64,000 nucleotides of DNA from Eubacterium sp. 14-2 (GTDB taxonomy: Bacteria; Bacillota; Clostridia; Lachnospirales; Lachnospiraceae): positions 409,670 to 473,669 of the forward strand of contig NZ_KE159567.1 of the NCBI RefSeq assembly GCF_000403845.2, read 5' to 3'. The notes under the pieces are model-generated. The model searched no databases. It was not told where the DNA came from and worked only from the letters and a program-made list of their open reading frames with translations. Position 1 is the stretch's first letter. Each line of letters starts with the position of its first letter. A program made the position numbers and the translations under genes. Positions 9,171 through 16,868 of this stretch are shown here, one piece after another.

Positions 9171-9672
9171 AGCGGTATTTTTAGACCGGGACGGAACTAT
9201 CAACCGGGATTTCGGCTATGTATATCAGAAGGAAAAACTGGAATTTCTGCCGGGGGCGGCAGAGGCTCTGAAGAAAATCCGGCAGGCAGGATTTCTCCTG
9301 ATAATCATTACTAACCAGTCGGGGATTGCCAGAGGCTATTTTTCGGAGGAACAGTACCGGGAATTTGAAGGATTTTTCCTGGACAGGTTAAAGGAGCAGG
9401 ATGTATGGATTGACAGGGTATACTTCTGTCCCCATGGAGAAAAAGACGGCTGCCTTTGCCGGAAACCGGAAACCGGTATGTTTTATCAGGCGGCAGAGGA
9501 ATTTGACATTGACTGGAGCAAATCTTACGCCATAGGAGATAAGGAGCGGGATCTCTGTATCTGCAGCCGGGAACCGGTGACAGGGATTCTGTATGGAAAG
9601 AACGGGAGTTTCGGGCCGGACAGATTCTGTCTGGAAAGCTGGAAGGAAATAGCGCAGCTTATCTGCGGATAA
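9163..9672 (+). CDS. gmhB: Heptose-1,7-bisphosphate phosphatase GmhB
   Basis: A 169-residue HAD phosphatase. The motif FLDRDGTIN supplies Asp8 and Asp10, and ITNQSGIARG is HAD motif II. The zinc knuckle CPHGEKDGCLCRKP has the C-x-H...C-x-C pattern of GmhB and the HisB phosphatase domain, with a shorter loop than in E. coli GmhB. HAD motif III/IV is IGDKERDL. It removes the 7-phosphate between the two HldE steps. Between hldE and a flippase gene the GmhB role is much more likely than histidinol phosphatase. No hldD epimerase gene is recognisable in the window, so the pathway probably stops at the D-glycero form of ADP-heptose. Confidence 0.9.
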   Translation: MNKAVFLDRDGTINRDFGYVYQKEKLEFLPGAAEALKKIRQAGFLLIIITNQSGIARGYFSEEQYREFEGFFLDRLKEQDVWIDRVYFCPHGEKDGCLCRKPETGMFYQAAEEFDIDWSKSYAIGDKERDLCICSREPVTGILYGKNGSFGPDRFCLESWKEIAQLICG

Positions 9673-9703
9673 GGAAAGCTGCGGATATAAGGAAAGTGAC
9701 AGT

Positions 9704-10945
9704 ATGGACGACATGAAGAAAAATATAGCCTGGAATACCTGCGGCAGTGTATTTTACTGTGTCTGCCAGTGGCTGATTACCATTCTGGTAGTGTGGCTGG
9801 ACAGCTATGGTGCAGCAGGAGACCTTTCTCTGGCCATGACCACCAGCAGCAGCTTTTCGGCCATTGCCCTGTTCAGTATGCGCAATTTTCAGGTATCGGA
9901 TGTGACGGAGGAATATTCTGCCGGGCAGTATGTAAGCAGCAGGATTCTCACCTGCGGGGCGGCGGTAATCAGCTGTCTGGCGGTTTCTCTTCTTTCCGGC
10001 AATACGCCCTACGAAGTGCTGTGCATTGGGGCTTTTATGGTAATTCGTGTGGCGGAGGCAGTGGTGGACGTGCTTCACGGCATCAACCAGAAATATATGC
10101 GGTATGATCTGATTGGCAAATCCTATATGATCCGCGGAATTTTTACAGTAGTCTCTTTCTGTGCCGGAATGGCTCTGGTGGGAAATCTCATGGTTACTCT
10201 GATGATTATGGCGGGACTGAATCTGCTGACAGCCATCCTCTATGACTGGAGAAATACCGGAAAGCTGGAAGGATTTTCTATTTGTCTGAAAGACAGGAAA
10301 ATTCTGAATCTGCTGACAGCCTGCGTTCCCATTGTGGTATTTTCCTTTTTGCTGAGTCTGGAAAACCTGATTCCCAAAACCATTTTGAAGGAGCAGTACG
10401 GCAGAGATCAGCTTGGGATTTATTCTTCCATGGCTTCTCCCACTCTGGTGGTACAGGTGTTTGCCTCTGTGGCTTTTAACCCTTTTCTTCCGGCCTTTTC
10501 TCTGGCTTATCAGCAGGGAGAGCTGAAACGGTTCCGGAACATGTTCCATAAATCTCTGGTGGTGCTGGCTGCCATGTGTTTGGTGGTAACGCTGGGGGCT
10601 GTGCTTTTTGGAAAGGTGGGGCTTAAGATACTGTTCGGGCCGGATATTCTGGAGCATTACGGGTTGTTTCTGCCCATTGTGTGGTGTACCATATTAACGG
10701 CATTAATCTGGATTCTGTCTTCGCTGGTGGTGGCCCTTCGGAGAATTCAATGGCTGCTCATCGGTATGATCGGGGATTTTCTGGTCTGTGTACTGGCGGC
10801 AGAACCGGTAGTGGGTATTTATGAAAAAAACGGGGTCAGCATCCTGCAGATTGGCGCATATGCAGTATATATTATTTACCTGATTGCTGTATGCGAAATC
10901 AGTACGAGGAAGGAAAAGACAGACAAAGAAGGGAAAAACAGATGA
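9704..10945 (+). CDS. Wzx-like polysaccharide flippase (MATE/MVF type)
   Basis: A 413-residue integral membrane protein with about twelve predicted helices. It resembles the polysaccharide-transport branch of the MVF/MATE superfamily, which flips lipid-linked oligosaccharides across the membrane. The start is an ATG at 9704. The N-terminal helix pair with NTCGSVFYCVCQWLITILVV and the long central loop are in keeping with Wzx proteins. The stop overlaps the next GT2 gene by 4 bases. Its place after the heptose genes suggests that a heptose-containing repeat unit is its cargo. The family is clear, the substrate is inferred. Confidence 0.82.
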   Translation: MDDMKKNIAWNTCGSVFYCVCQWLITILVVWLDSYGAAGDLSLAMTTSSSFSAIALFSMRNFQVSDVTEEYSAGQYVSSRILTCGAAVISCLAVSLLSGNTPYEVLCIGAFMVIRVAEAVVDVLHGINQKYMRYDLIGKSYMIRGIFTVVSFCAGMALVGNLMVTLMIMAGLNLLTAILYDWRNTGKLEGFSICLKDRKILNLLTACVPIVVFSFLLSLENLIPKTILKEQYGRDQLGIYSSMASPTLVVQVFASVAFNPFLPAFSLAYQQGELKRFRNMFHKSLVVLAAMCLVVTLGAVLFGKVGLKILFGPDILEHYGLFLPIVWCTILTALIWILSSLVVALRRIQWLLIGMIGDFLVCVLAAEPVVGIYEKNGVSILQIGAYAVYIIYLIAVCEISTRKEKTDKEGKNR

Positions 10946-11646
10946 AAAAGTTAGTCATTATACCGGCTTATAATGAAGGGGAAAGCATTTATAATACGGT
11001 AAAGGAAATAGAGAAAGCAGCGCCGGATTTCGATTATGTGATAGTCAATGACTGTTCCGGTGACGATACCAGAAAAATCTGTGTGGAACATGGGTTTCAT
11101 TATATAGATCTTCCCATCAATCAGGGAATCGGCGGAGCTGTCCAGACAGGTTATCTCTATGCTTACGAAAATGACTACGACGTTGCGGTCCAGGTGGACG
11201 GTGACGGACAGCATGATCCGTCTTTTCTGGAGCAGATGGCGGATACCCTGAAAAAAGAACAGGCGGATATGGTGATTGGTTCCAGGTTTATTGAGTGCAA
11301 AGGCTTTCAGTCTTCCGTTACCCGCCGCATTGGAATCCGCTATTTTACCTGCCTGATCCGATTGCTGACGGGAGCGAAAATCACAGATCCCACATCGGGC
11401 CTTCGGATGATTGGAAAAGATGTGATTGCATTATTTGCCCGGTCTTATCCACGGGATTATCCGGAGCCGGAGAGCGTGGTGGATATTTTATGCAAAGGGA
11501 AAAAAGTGGTGGAAATCCCGGTGCTGATGCGGGAGAGACAGGGAGGCGTGTCCTCAATCCGCATGGGAAAATCTGTTTACTATATGATAAAAGTTACACT
11601 GGCAATTCTGCTGTGCAGGATTTCACAGCCGCGAGGAGGGAAGTAA
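10942..11646 (+). CDS. GT2 glycosyltransferase, polyprenyl-phosphate sugar synthase type
   Basis: A 234-residue GT-A enzyme like dolichol-phosphate mannose synthase. The N-terminus KKLVIIPAYNEGESI binds the nucleotide, DCSGDDT follows, and QVDGDGQHDP carries the DxD-type metal site. There are no obvious membrane helices after the catalytic domain. An in-frame ATG 51 bases upstream lies inside the flippase gene, while the ATG at 10942 has AGGGA just before it and a typical 4-base overlap with the flippase stop. A DUF2304 membrane protein follows at once, a common pairing for such enzymes. The likely job is loading a sugar onto undecaprenyl phosphate for a GT-C transferase such as the product of 14818-16599. 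Confidence 0.85.
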   Translation: MKKLVIIPAYNEGESIYNTVKEIEKAAPDFDYVIVNDCSGDDTRKICVEHGFHYIDLPINQGIGGAVQTGYLYAYENDYDVAVQVDGDGQHDPSFLEQMADTLKKEQADMVIGSRFIECKGFQSSVTRRIGIRYFTCLIRLLTGAKITDPTSGLRMIGKDVIALFARSYPRDYPEPESVVDILCKGKKVVEIPVLMRERQGGVSSIRMGKSVYYMIKVTLAILLCRISQPRGGK

Positions 11647-11647
11647 T

Positions 11648-12025
11648 ATGTCGGGAATTTTAAGGTGCGCACTGGGCGCAGGGGTATTGATTTATTTTAT
11701 TCTGGTCATATACTTTTTAAAGCGCAGGCTGATAGATTTGAAATACAGTCTGGTCTGGCTTCTGGCCGGAATCTGTCTGGCAGTATTTATCATTTGGCCG
11801 GATGCGCTGTATACTCTGATGGGCGCTTTTGGAATTTCCGTTCCGGTAAACGGGGTATTTCTGGTCTGTATAGGGTTTATCATTGTGATTTTAATGTCCA
11901 TGACGGCCATTGTGTCAAAGCAGACGGACCGGATTAAGCAGCTGGTACAGCATCAGGCATTGCTGGAAAAACGTATCCGGGAGCTGGAGGAAAAGGAAAC
12001 AGCAGGCAGTAAGGAAGGAAAATAA
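11648..12025 (+). CDS. DUF2304 small membrane protein
   Basis: A 125-residue protein with three hydrophobic segments (about residues 4-24, 33-50 and 68-90) and a charged coiled tail rich in Glu, Lys and Gln at the C-terminus. This layout, and the position one base after a polyprenyl-phosphate GT2 gene, match DUF2304 proteins. These are thought to anchor or regulate the neighbouring glycosyltransferase, but their biochemical function is not established. Confidence 0.7.
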   Translation: MSGILRCALGAGVLIYFILVIYFLKRRLIDLKYSLVWLLAGICLAVFIIWPDALYTLMGAFGISVPVNGVFLVCIGFIIVILMSMTAIVSKQTDRIKQLVQHQALLEKRIRELEEKETAGSKEGK

Positions 12026-12026
12026 T

Positions 12027-12866
12027 ATGAAAATAAAAACAGTATTGGTTACCGGAGCAGCCGGGTATATGGGGCGCCATGTGGTGCGGGCCTTTCTGGA
12101 GGCCGGCTGCCAGGTTCTGGTAAATGATCTGAATTACAAAGGAGTGGACGATCGGGCAAAACGGCAGGAAGCAGATATTTTTTCCGGAGACAGAGATATT
12201 TTTAAGCAGATGGGAGAACCGGATCTGCTGGTTCATCTGGCCTGGAGGGACGGGTTTGTTCACAATTCCGATGCCCATATGAAAGATTTGTCTGCCCATG
12301 CGGAATTCCTGCAGCACATGATTGACGGCGGCCTGAAATCTGTTTCCGTTATGGGAAGCATGCATGAGGTGGGATACTGGGAAGGGGCTATTGATGAGAA
12401 CACGCCCTGCAGTCCTCAGTCCATGTACGGTATTGCAAAGAATGCACTGCGTCAGTTTCTGTTACAGTATACAGAACATACGGATACGACGGTGCACTGG
12501 CTGCGGGCCTATTATATTTACGGAGACGACGCAAGGGGAAGCTCCGTTTTTGCCAAAATTGTGCAGGCGGTGGAGGACGGGAAAAAGACCTTTCCTTTTA
12601 CCAGCGGAAAAAATAAATTTGATTTTATTCATATTGACCGGCTGGCAGAGCAGATTGTAAAAGCCAGTCTTCAGGAGGAAATAACGGGGATTATCAATGT
12701 TTGTACCGGAGTTCCCGTTTCTCTGGGAGAAAAGGTGGAAGAATTTATCAAAAGCCACGGATATGATATCCGGCTGGAATACGGAACCTTTCCGGACCGG
12801 CCCTATGATTCCCCGGCTGTATGGGGGGATAATGAAAAGATCCGGAAGATTATGGACAGCCAGTAA
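12027..12866 (+). CDS. NAD-dependent sugar epimerase/dehydratase
   Basis: A 279-residue extended short-chain dehydrogenase. The Rossmann loop is VTGAAGYMGRH, the VSVMGSMHEVGYW segment precedes the catalytic pair, and YGIAK gives the Tyr-xxx-Lys. The chosen start is ATG 12027 behind AAGGAAGG. Earlier in-frame codons lie inside the DUF2304 gene and encode an unrelated basic stretch. It acts on a nucleotide sugar, but its specificity cannot be read. In the heptose operon it could be an HldD-like 6-epimerase. However it is shorter than HldD and lacks the start I would expect, so I leave the function open. Confidence 0.75.
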   Translation: MKIKTVLVTGAAGYMGRHVVRAFLEAGCQVLVNDLNYKGVDDRAKRQEADIFSGDRDIFKQMGEPDLLVHLAWRDGFVHNSDAHMKDLSAHAEFLQHMIDGGLKSVSVMGSMHEVGYWEGAIDENTPCSPQSMYGIAKNALRQFLLQYTEHTDTTVHWLRAYYIYGDDARGSSVFAKIVQAVEDGKKTFPFTSGKNKFDFIHIDRLAEQIVKASLQEEITGIINVCTGVPVSLGEKVEEFIKSHGYDIRLEYGTFPDRPYDSPAVWGDNEKIRKIMDSQ

Positions 12867-12904
12867 CTGCCCGGTTGATTTCTGAGAGAAGAAAGGACAG
12901 AACC

Positions 12905-13711
12905 ATGAGACAGTATCATAACTATACAGGCAGGGATATCACAGTTGTTATCTGTGCCTACGGAACCTGTGAATATCTGGAAAACTGTATCCGGGCCGTT
13001 AAAAGGCAGACGGTGAAGCCCAGGGTGCTGATTTCCACCTCCACTCCCAATGACCATATCCGGGGACTGGCGGAAAAATATAAAATTGAAATAAGGGTCA
13101 ATCCGGACGGCGGCCATGTAAAGGACTACAATTTTGCCATGAAACAGGCGCAGACAGACCTGTGTATGCTGGCTCATCAGGATGACTTAATTGCAAAAAC
13201 CTTTGTGGAGAAAAATCTGGATGCTTTGAATCACAGCAGGAGACCCATTATTTCTTTTTCAGATTATCTGGAAATGCATGAGGATGTGGTGGACAAAAAG
13301 CCCTCCACTATGGTGAAAATCAAACGGATTATGCTCCTTCCTCTGAAAGTACCGGGACTGGGTGGCACCGGATTTGGAAAATGGCTGATTCAGTGTATGG
13401 GAGATCCCATTACCCATCCTACGGTGGTCTGTGTAATGAAGGAAATGCCCCATGAACTGTTCCGGGAACGGTACAAAGCCTCTATGGACTGGGATTTGTG
13501 GCAGCGCCTTTCCAGACAGAAAGGGGATTTTGTGTATGTGAGCCAGGTACTGCTGTATCACCGGATGAATAAAGAAAATGCCACTGCGAAGCTCTTTGCC
13601 CATACCAATGCCAGATATGAGGAAGAATCTGAAATCCTGGGCCGTTTCTGGCCAAAATGGGTGGTAAAGATTATCATGCATTTTTACTCAAAGACAGCGA
13701 AGTATTATTGA
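12905..13711 (+). CDS. GT2 family glycosyltransferase
   Basis: A 268-residue GT-A protein. DITVVICAYGTCEYLENCI is the nucleotide-binding start, GGHVKDYNFAMKQA the sugar-binding helix, and LAHQDDL replaces the usual DxDD metal motif. MDWDLWQRLSRQ near the end resembles the acceptor-side region of capsule GT2 enzymes. The start is ATG 12905 with AAAGGA at 12892-12897. An upstream in-frame TTG at 12875 lacks such a site. It is part of the heptose operon and probably adds one sugar of the repeat unit. Confidence 0.8.
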   Translation: MRQYHNYTGRDITVVICAYGTCEYLENCIRAVKRQTVKPRVLISTSTPNDHIRGLAEKYKIEIRVNPDGGHVKDYNFAMKQAQTDLCMLAHQDDLIAKTFVEKNLDALNHSRRPIISFSDYLEMHEDVVDKKPSTMVKIKRIMLLPLKVPGLGGTGFGKWLIQCMGDPITHPTVVCVMKEMPHELFRERYKASMDWDLWQRLSRQKGDFVYVSQVLLYHRMNKENATAKLFAHTNARYEEESEILGRFWPKWVVKIIMHFYSKTAKYY

Positions 13712-13733
13712 CTGTCCACAATCAGGAGGAGTT

Positions 13734-14777
13734 ATGAAATTAAGCGAAATAACCGGAGGGAGAGAGAATAATCTGGACATTATCCGATTCTGCGCGGCAG
13801 CGCTGGTCATTCTCTGCCATGCCTTTCCTGTCAGCCTTGGAGAGGGGCATGTGGACATTCTGGGGAGAATTACCGATGACCAGATACATTTTGGAAATCT
13901 GGCGGTTTGTATTTTCTTTTTTTACGGCGGATTTCTTATCAGCAAAAGCGCAGAGCGGCTGCAGGGGGCCGGGCCTTATTTCAAAGCCAGGCTCCTTCGG
14001 ATTATTCCCTGTCTGGCAGCGGTGACTTTCGGGCTGACCTTTCTGGCAGGCCCCATTCTGACAAAGCTGAGTCCTGGAGAATATTTTACAGATGCAGGCA
14101 CTTTTAAATACCTGCTGAATTCTGTGATGGTACTGGTACACGAGCTGCCGGGAGTATTTCAGGACAATATTTATAACCCCACAGTAAACGGGCCTCTCTG
14201 GACTCTGCCGGTGGAATTTCTGTGCTACATCATGTGCTTTCTGGCATGGAAACTTCATTTTCTGAATGAAAAAAATGCCAGGTGGATGATCCTGCTGTTT
14301 GCTGCAGGATATCTGGGAGCGGTAAAACTGCTGGCGGGTTCCGGCGTGCTGAGTGCGGCATTGCGCCCGGTGGGGCTGTTTTTTGCAGGAATGATATATT
14401 ACATATACCGGGAGAAAATTGTGATTCGTCCCTGGCTGGCGGGAGTCTGTGCGGTTTTCCTTGCGGCAGCCGCCGGGGTCCATCTTCTGGAGCCTGTGAT
14501 TTTCTTCTGTCTTCCTTATCTGCTGGCCTGGCTGGGATTCGGAACGAAACATAAGTTCAGCGGTTTTGCCCGCAGAGGAGAGGTTTCTTATGGCATGTAT
14601 CTTCTGGGCTGGCCCATTCAGCAGATGCTCTGTCAGGCTTTCGGCGGCCGGATGAATCCATATCTCAATACAGTGCTGACTTTGCCGGCAGCTGTTCTGG
14701 GGGGATTTCTGCTGAACCGGCTGGTGGAGCAGCCTCTGGGCAGGCGGTTCGGGCAGCAGCCGGAGATGAAAAAGTAA
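13734..14777 (+). CDS. Membrane acyltransferase, OafA/acyltransferase-3 family
   Basis: A 347-residue protein with about ten membrane helices. NLDIIRFCAAALVILCHAF is the first helix of the acyltransferase-3 family, with the conserved Arg and His. GPLWTLPVEFLCYI in the middle is the family's second conserved block, with the W-x-L-x-x-E pattern. Such proteins move an acyl group (often acetyl) onto a sugar hydroxyl across the membrane. In this operon it would O-acylate the lipid-linked unit. Start ATG 13734 with AGGAG at 13725-13729. Confidence 0.88.
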   Translation: MKLSEITGGRENNLDIIRFCAAALVILCHAFPVSLGEGHVDILGRITDDQIHFGNLAVCIFFFYGGFLISKSAERLQGAGPYFKARLLRIIPCLAAVTFGLTFLAGPILTKLSPGEYFTDAGTFKYLLNSVMVLVHELPGVFQDNIYNPTVNGPLWTLPVEFLCYIMCFLAWKLHFLNEKNARWMILLFAAGYLGAVKLLAGSGVLSAALRPVGLFFAGMIYYIYREKIVIRPWLAGVCAVFLAAAAGVHLLEPVIFFCLPYLLAWLGFGTKHKFSGFARRGEVSYGMYLLGWPIQQMLCQAFGGRMNPYLNTVLTLPAAVLGGFLLNRLVEQPLGRRFGQQPEMKK

Positions 14778-14817
14778 TGGAAGCGTGCGAAAGAAGAAAG
14801 GATAAGAGGAATACAAC

Positions 14818-16599
14818 ATGGAAGGTTCGATCATAAGCTCAGTTTTTTTTGTGGTAAGTGTCAGTTTGCTGTATGTGGGAATATTCCGTATAAAAAAATC
14901 AGAGAATCCTTTAAACGGGGTAATCTGGGTGATGATGAATTTCATTTCCCTGCTGTGCTGGGGTGCTTTTTGCGGCGGAATCATCAATATGCTGCATATA
15001 CCGGTAAATATTGTCAGTATGGGCGCCATTTATCTTGTTTCGGCGGCGGCAGTGTTTTTTAAGATAAAAAAGGACGGGGAAACCCAGAATTATGAATGGA
15101 AAAAATACGATATTATCTATACCTGTATTTTTGCAGGGGTGATTTTCCTGCTTCTGCTGAACCGTATTACCATACATATGGATTTTGTGTTTAATAACAG
15201 TGACGCGGCAGTGCATATGCGCAATTCTCTGACCATTGTGAGAACCGGGAAACTGGATACCATGTATTTTGCTCCCATGCACAATGCGCTGATTACGGAA
15301 ATCTTTCTCCCCTTCATTGAAAAGGTGAGCACTTATAAGGTTTTTATGATGGTAGACGGGGCAATGTTTATTCTGGAAGCAGTGTTTTTTATGACCATGA
15401 TCCGGGATTACCTGAATAAAACCGTGTTGAAAATACTGGGGATTACCATAGGATTTGCCTATGTGTTCGGTTATCCCATGCACAGCTATCTGTTATGCTT
15501 TTTTTACTGGGGCATTGGAGTTCTGCTGATTGAATATATTATTACGCTGGTAAAGGAATTTGCGGCGGGAAATATCCGAAAGGAAACGGGGCTGTTTCTT
15601 ATGATGACAGGCTGTACTTCCATTACCATGTGTTATATGCTGTTTGGTCCGGTCAGCTATGTGGCGGTATTTGTCTGTCTTTGTGTGTGGTTTTGCAAAA
15701 AGAATACGTTATTCTCCTGGGATACGGTAAAAATATCCTTACAGATTTTCCTGATTCCCTGTATCATGTCCGTATATTACTGCTATTTTCTGTTTTTAAA
15801 GAAGCAGAATCTTTCCATCGGTGATGCCTTAAATCTGCAGGGAGGAATTTACGGAGAGCTGTTCATCAATTTTATATGGGTGATGCCTTTTGTGATTTAC
15901 AGGCTGATCAAATCTGTCAAACGAAAGCATCTGGATGAAATTATGATATTTTTCCTGTGTTTTCTGGCCATGGTGCTTTCCATCGGCGTGCTTGCAGTAC
16001 TGGAGAAAGCCTCGGCTTATTACTATTTTAAATTTTACTATCCGGTCTGGATGCTGGGATTTATTATCACTGCCCAGGCAGTGGTGGAGATTTACGACGA
16101 AGCCAGGGATCTGCTTCTGTCAGGGCTTTTTGCAGCAGTCATCCTGCTTGGAATCAGCGTAACCAATCTGGAGGAACGGGTGCAGAACAGGGGGATTGGC
16201 TATGGAGACCGTACCTCCGAACTGTTTGATATTTATTATCACAATGTAACAGAGTATCGAAACCGGAAGATTGTTTTTGACAAGGATTATCTGGAAGCCT
16301 GCAATTATGTAATGGAGAATATGGGAAAGACGGAAAATGTTCCGCTGATTTCCCTGATTGACAATTACGAATACTGTTACTGGTACGAGGCTCTGACCGG
16401 AGAGGATTCTTCCGATTACTATACCTGGGATTTTGGAATGAATGATATTATGGATAAGCTGAATCATAAGGAAACGAAGCATTTTGTCATATGCAAAACC
16501 CATCCGGTATACCTGCTTCATCAGGACTATTTTGATTCTTTCCATTGGGTTTTTGAGAATGATAAAGTGTTTATAGCAGAAACAGAAAACAGAAAATAA
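14818..16599 (+). CDS. GT-C-like multi-pass membrane protein
   Basis: A 593-residue protein with about eleven predicted helices up to residue 455 and a soluble C-terminal part (about 460-593). The loop after the fourth helix, HMDFVFNNSDAAVHMRNS, has the acidic residues and place of the catalytic loop in GT-C glycosyltransferases. It closes the heptose operon, and an upstream gene (10942-11646) looks like a polyprenyl-phosphate sugar synthase that could supply its donor. The family assignment is by topology and context only, so a polymerase (Wzy-like) role is an alternative. Confidence 0.55.
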   Translation: MEGSIISSVFFVVSVSLLYVGIFRIKKSENPLNGVIWVMMNFISLLCWGAFCGGIINMLHIPVNIVSMGAIYLVSAAAVFFKIKKDGETQNYEWKKYDIIYTCIFAGVIFLLLLNRITIHMDFVFNNSDAAVHMRNSLTIVRTGKLDTMYFAPMHNALITEIFLPFIEKVSTYKVFMMVDGAMFILEAVFFMTMIRDYLNKTVLKILGITIGFAYVFGYPMHSYLLCFFYWGIGVLLIEYIITLVKEFAAGNIRKETGLFLMMTGCTSITMCYMLFGPVSYVAVFVCLCVWFCKKNTLFSWDTVKISLQIFLIPCIMSVYYCYFLFLKKQNLSIGDALNLQGGIYGELFINFIWVMPFVIYRLIKSVKRKHLDEIMIFFLCFLAMVLSIGVLAVLEKASAYYYFKFYYPVWMLGFIITAQAVVEIYDEARDLLLSGLFAAVILLGISVTNLEERVQNRGIGYGDRTSELFDIYYHNVTEYRNRKIVFDKDYLEACNYVMENMGKTENVPLISLIDNYEYCYWYEALTGEDSSDYYTWDFGMNDIMDKLNHKETKHFVICKTHPVYLLHQDYFDSFHWVFENDKVFIAETENRK

Positions 16600-16635
16600 C
16601 CTGTCTGCAACAGGCTTAAGAACAGTCAGGAAAAA

Positions 16636-16691
16636 CAGAGCACAGTAATTTTTACCACAGGGAAAAATTACTGTGCTCTGCAGTTTATCAT
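16636..16691 (+). terminator. Strong terminator hairpin ending the heptose operon
   Basis: There is a perfect 18-bp inverted repeat, arms 16636-16653 and 16663-16680, with a 9-base loop. The stem starts with CAGAGCACAG and ends in A/T pairs. The downstream bases are only moderately T-rich. It lies 36 bases after the last stop codon of the operon and before the promoter at 16784. Confidence 0.75.
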
Positions 16692-16783
16692 ATTTGTATC
16701 ACATTTTTTCAGTATAAAGAAGGGACAGGACTGTACCTTGAAAATTAAAACTGACTGCTGGCAGAGGGCCTTTTAAATTTTAC

Positions 16784-16813
16784 TTGTGTTTTCTGTAATG
16801 AAAATGATATAAT
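16784..16813 (+). promoter_or_regulatory. Promoter for the InlB/glycosidase-like surface protein gene
   Basis: TTGTGT (16784-16789), an 18-base spacer, and TATAAT (16808-16813) preceded by TG at 16805-16806, which makes an extended -10. The gene starts 55 bases downstream. Confidence 0.65.
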
Positions 16814-16868
16814 GATAAGTAACTATATGCAATGGAAAAAGATATGAGAGACAGAAGAGAGGACAACT

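Noticed and set aside
8085-9203. Long minus-strand open frame (372 codons) opposite hldE
   Set aside because: It is antisense to a clear enzyme gene and has Cys/His/Phe-rich composition typical of a shadow frame. The same applies to 9659-10657 and 13740-15029.
12027-12866. HldD (ADP-heptose 6-epimerase) to complete the L-glycero pathway
   Set aside because: It has the general Tyr-xxx-Lys dehydrogenase core but is shorter than HldD and its N-terminal region does not resemble HldD. The specificity was left open.
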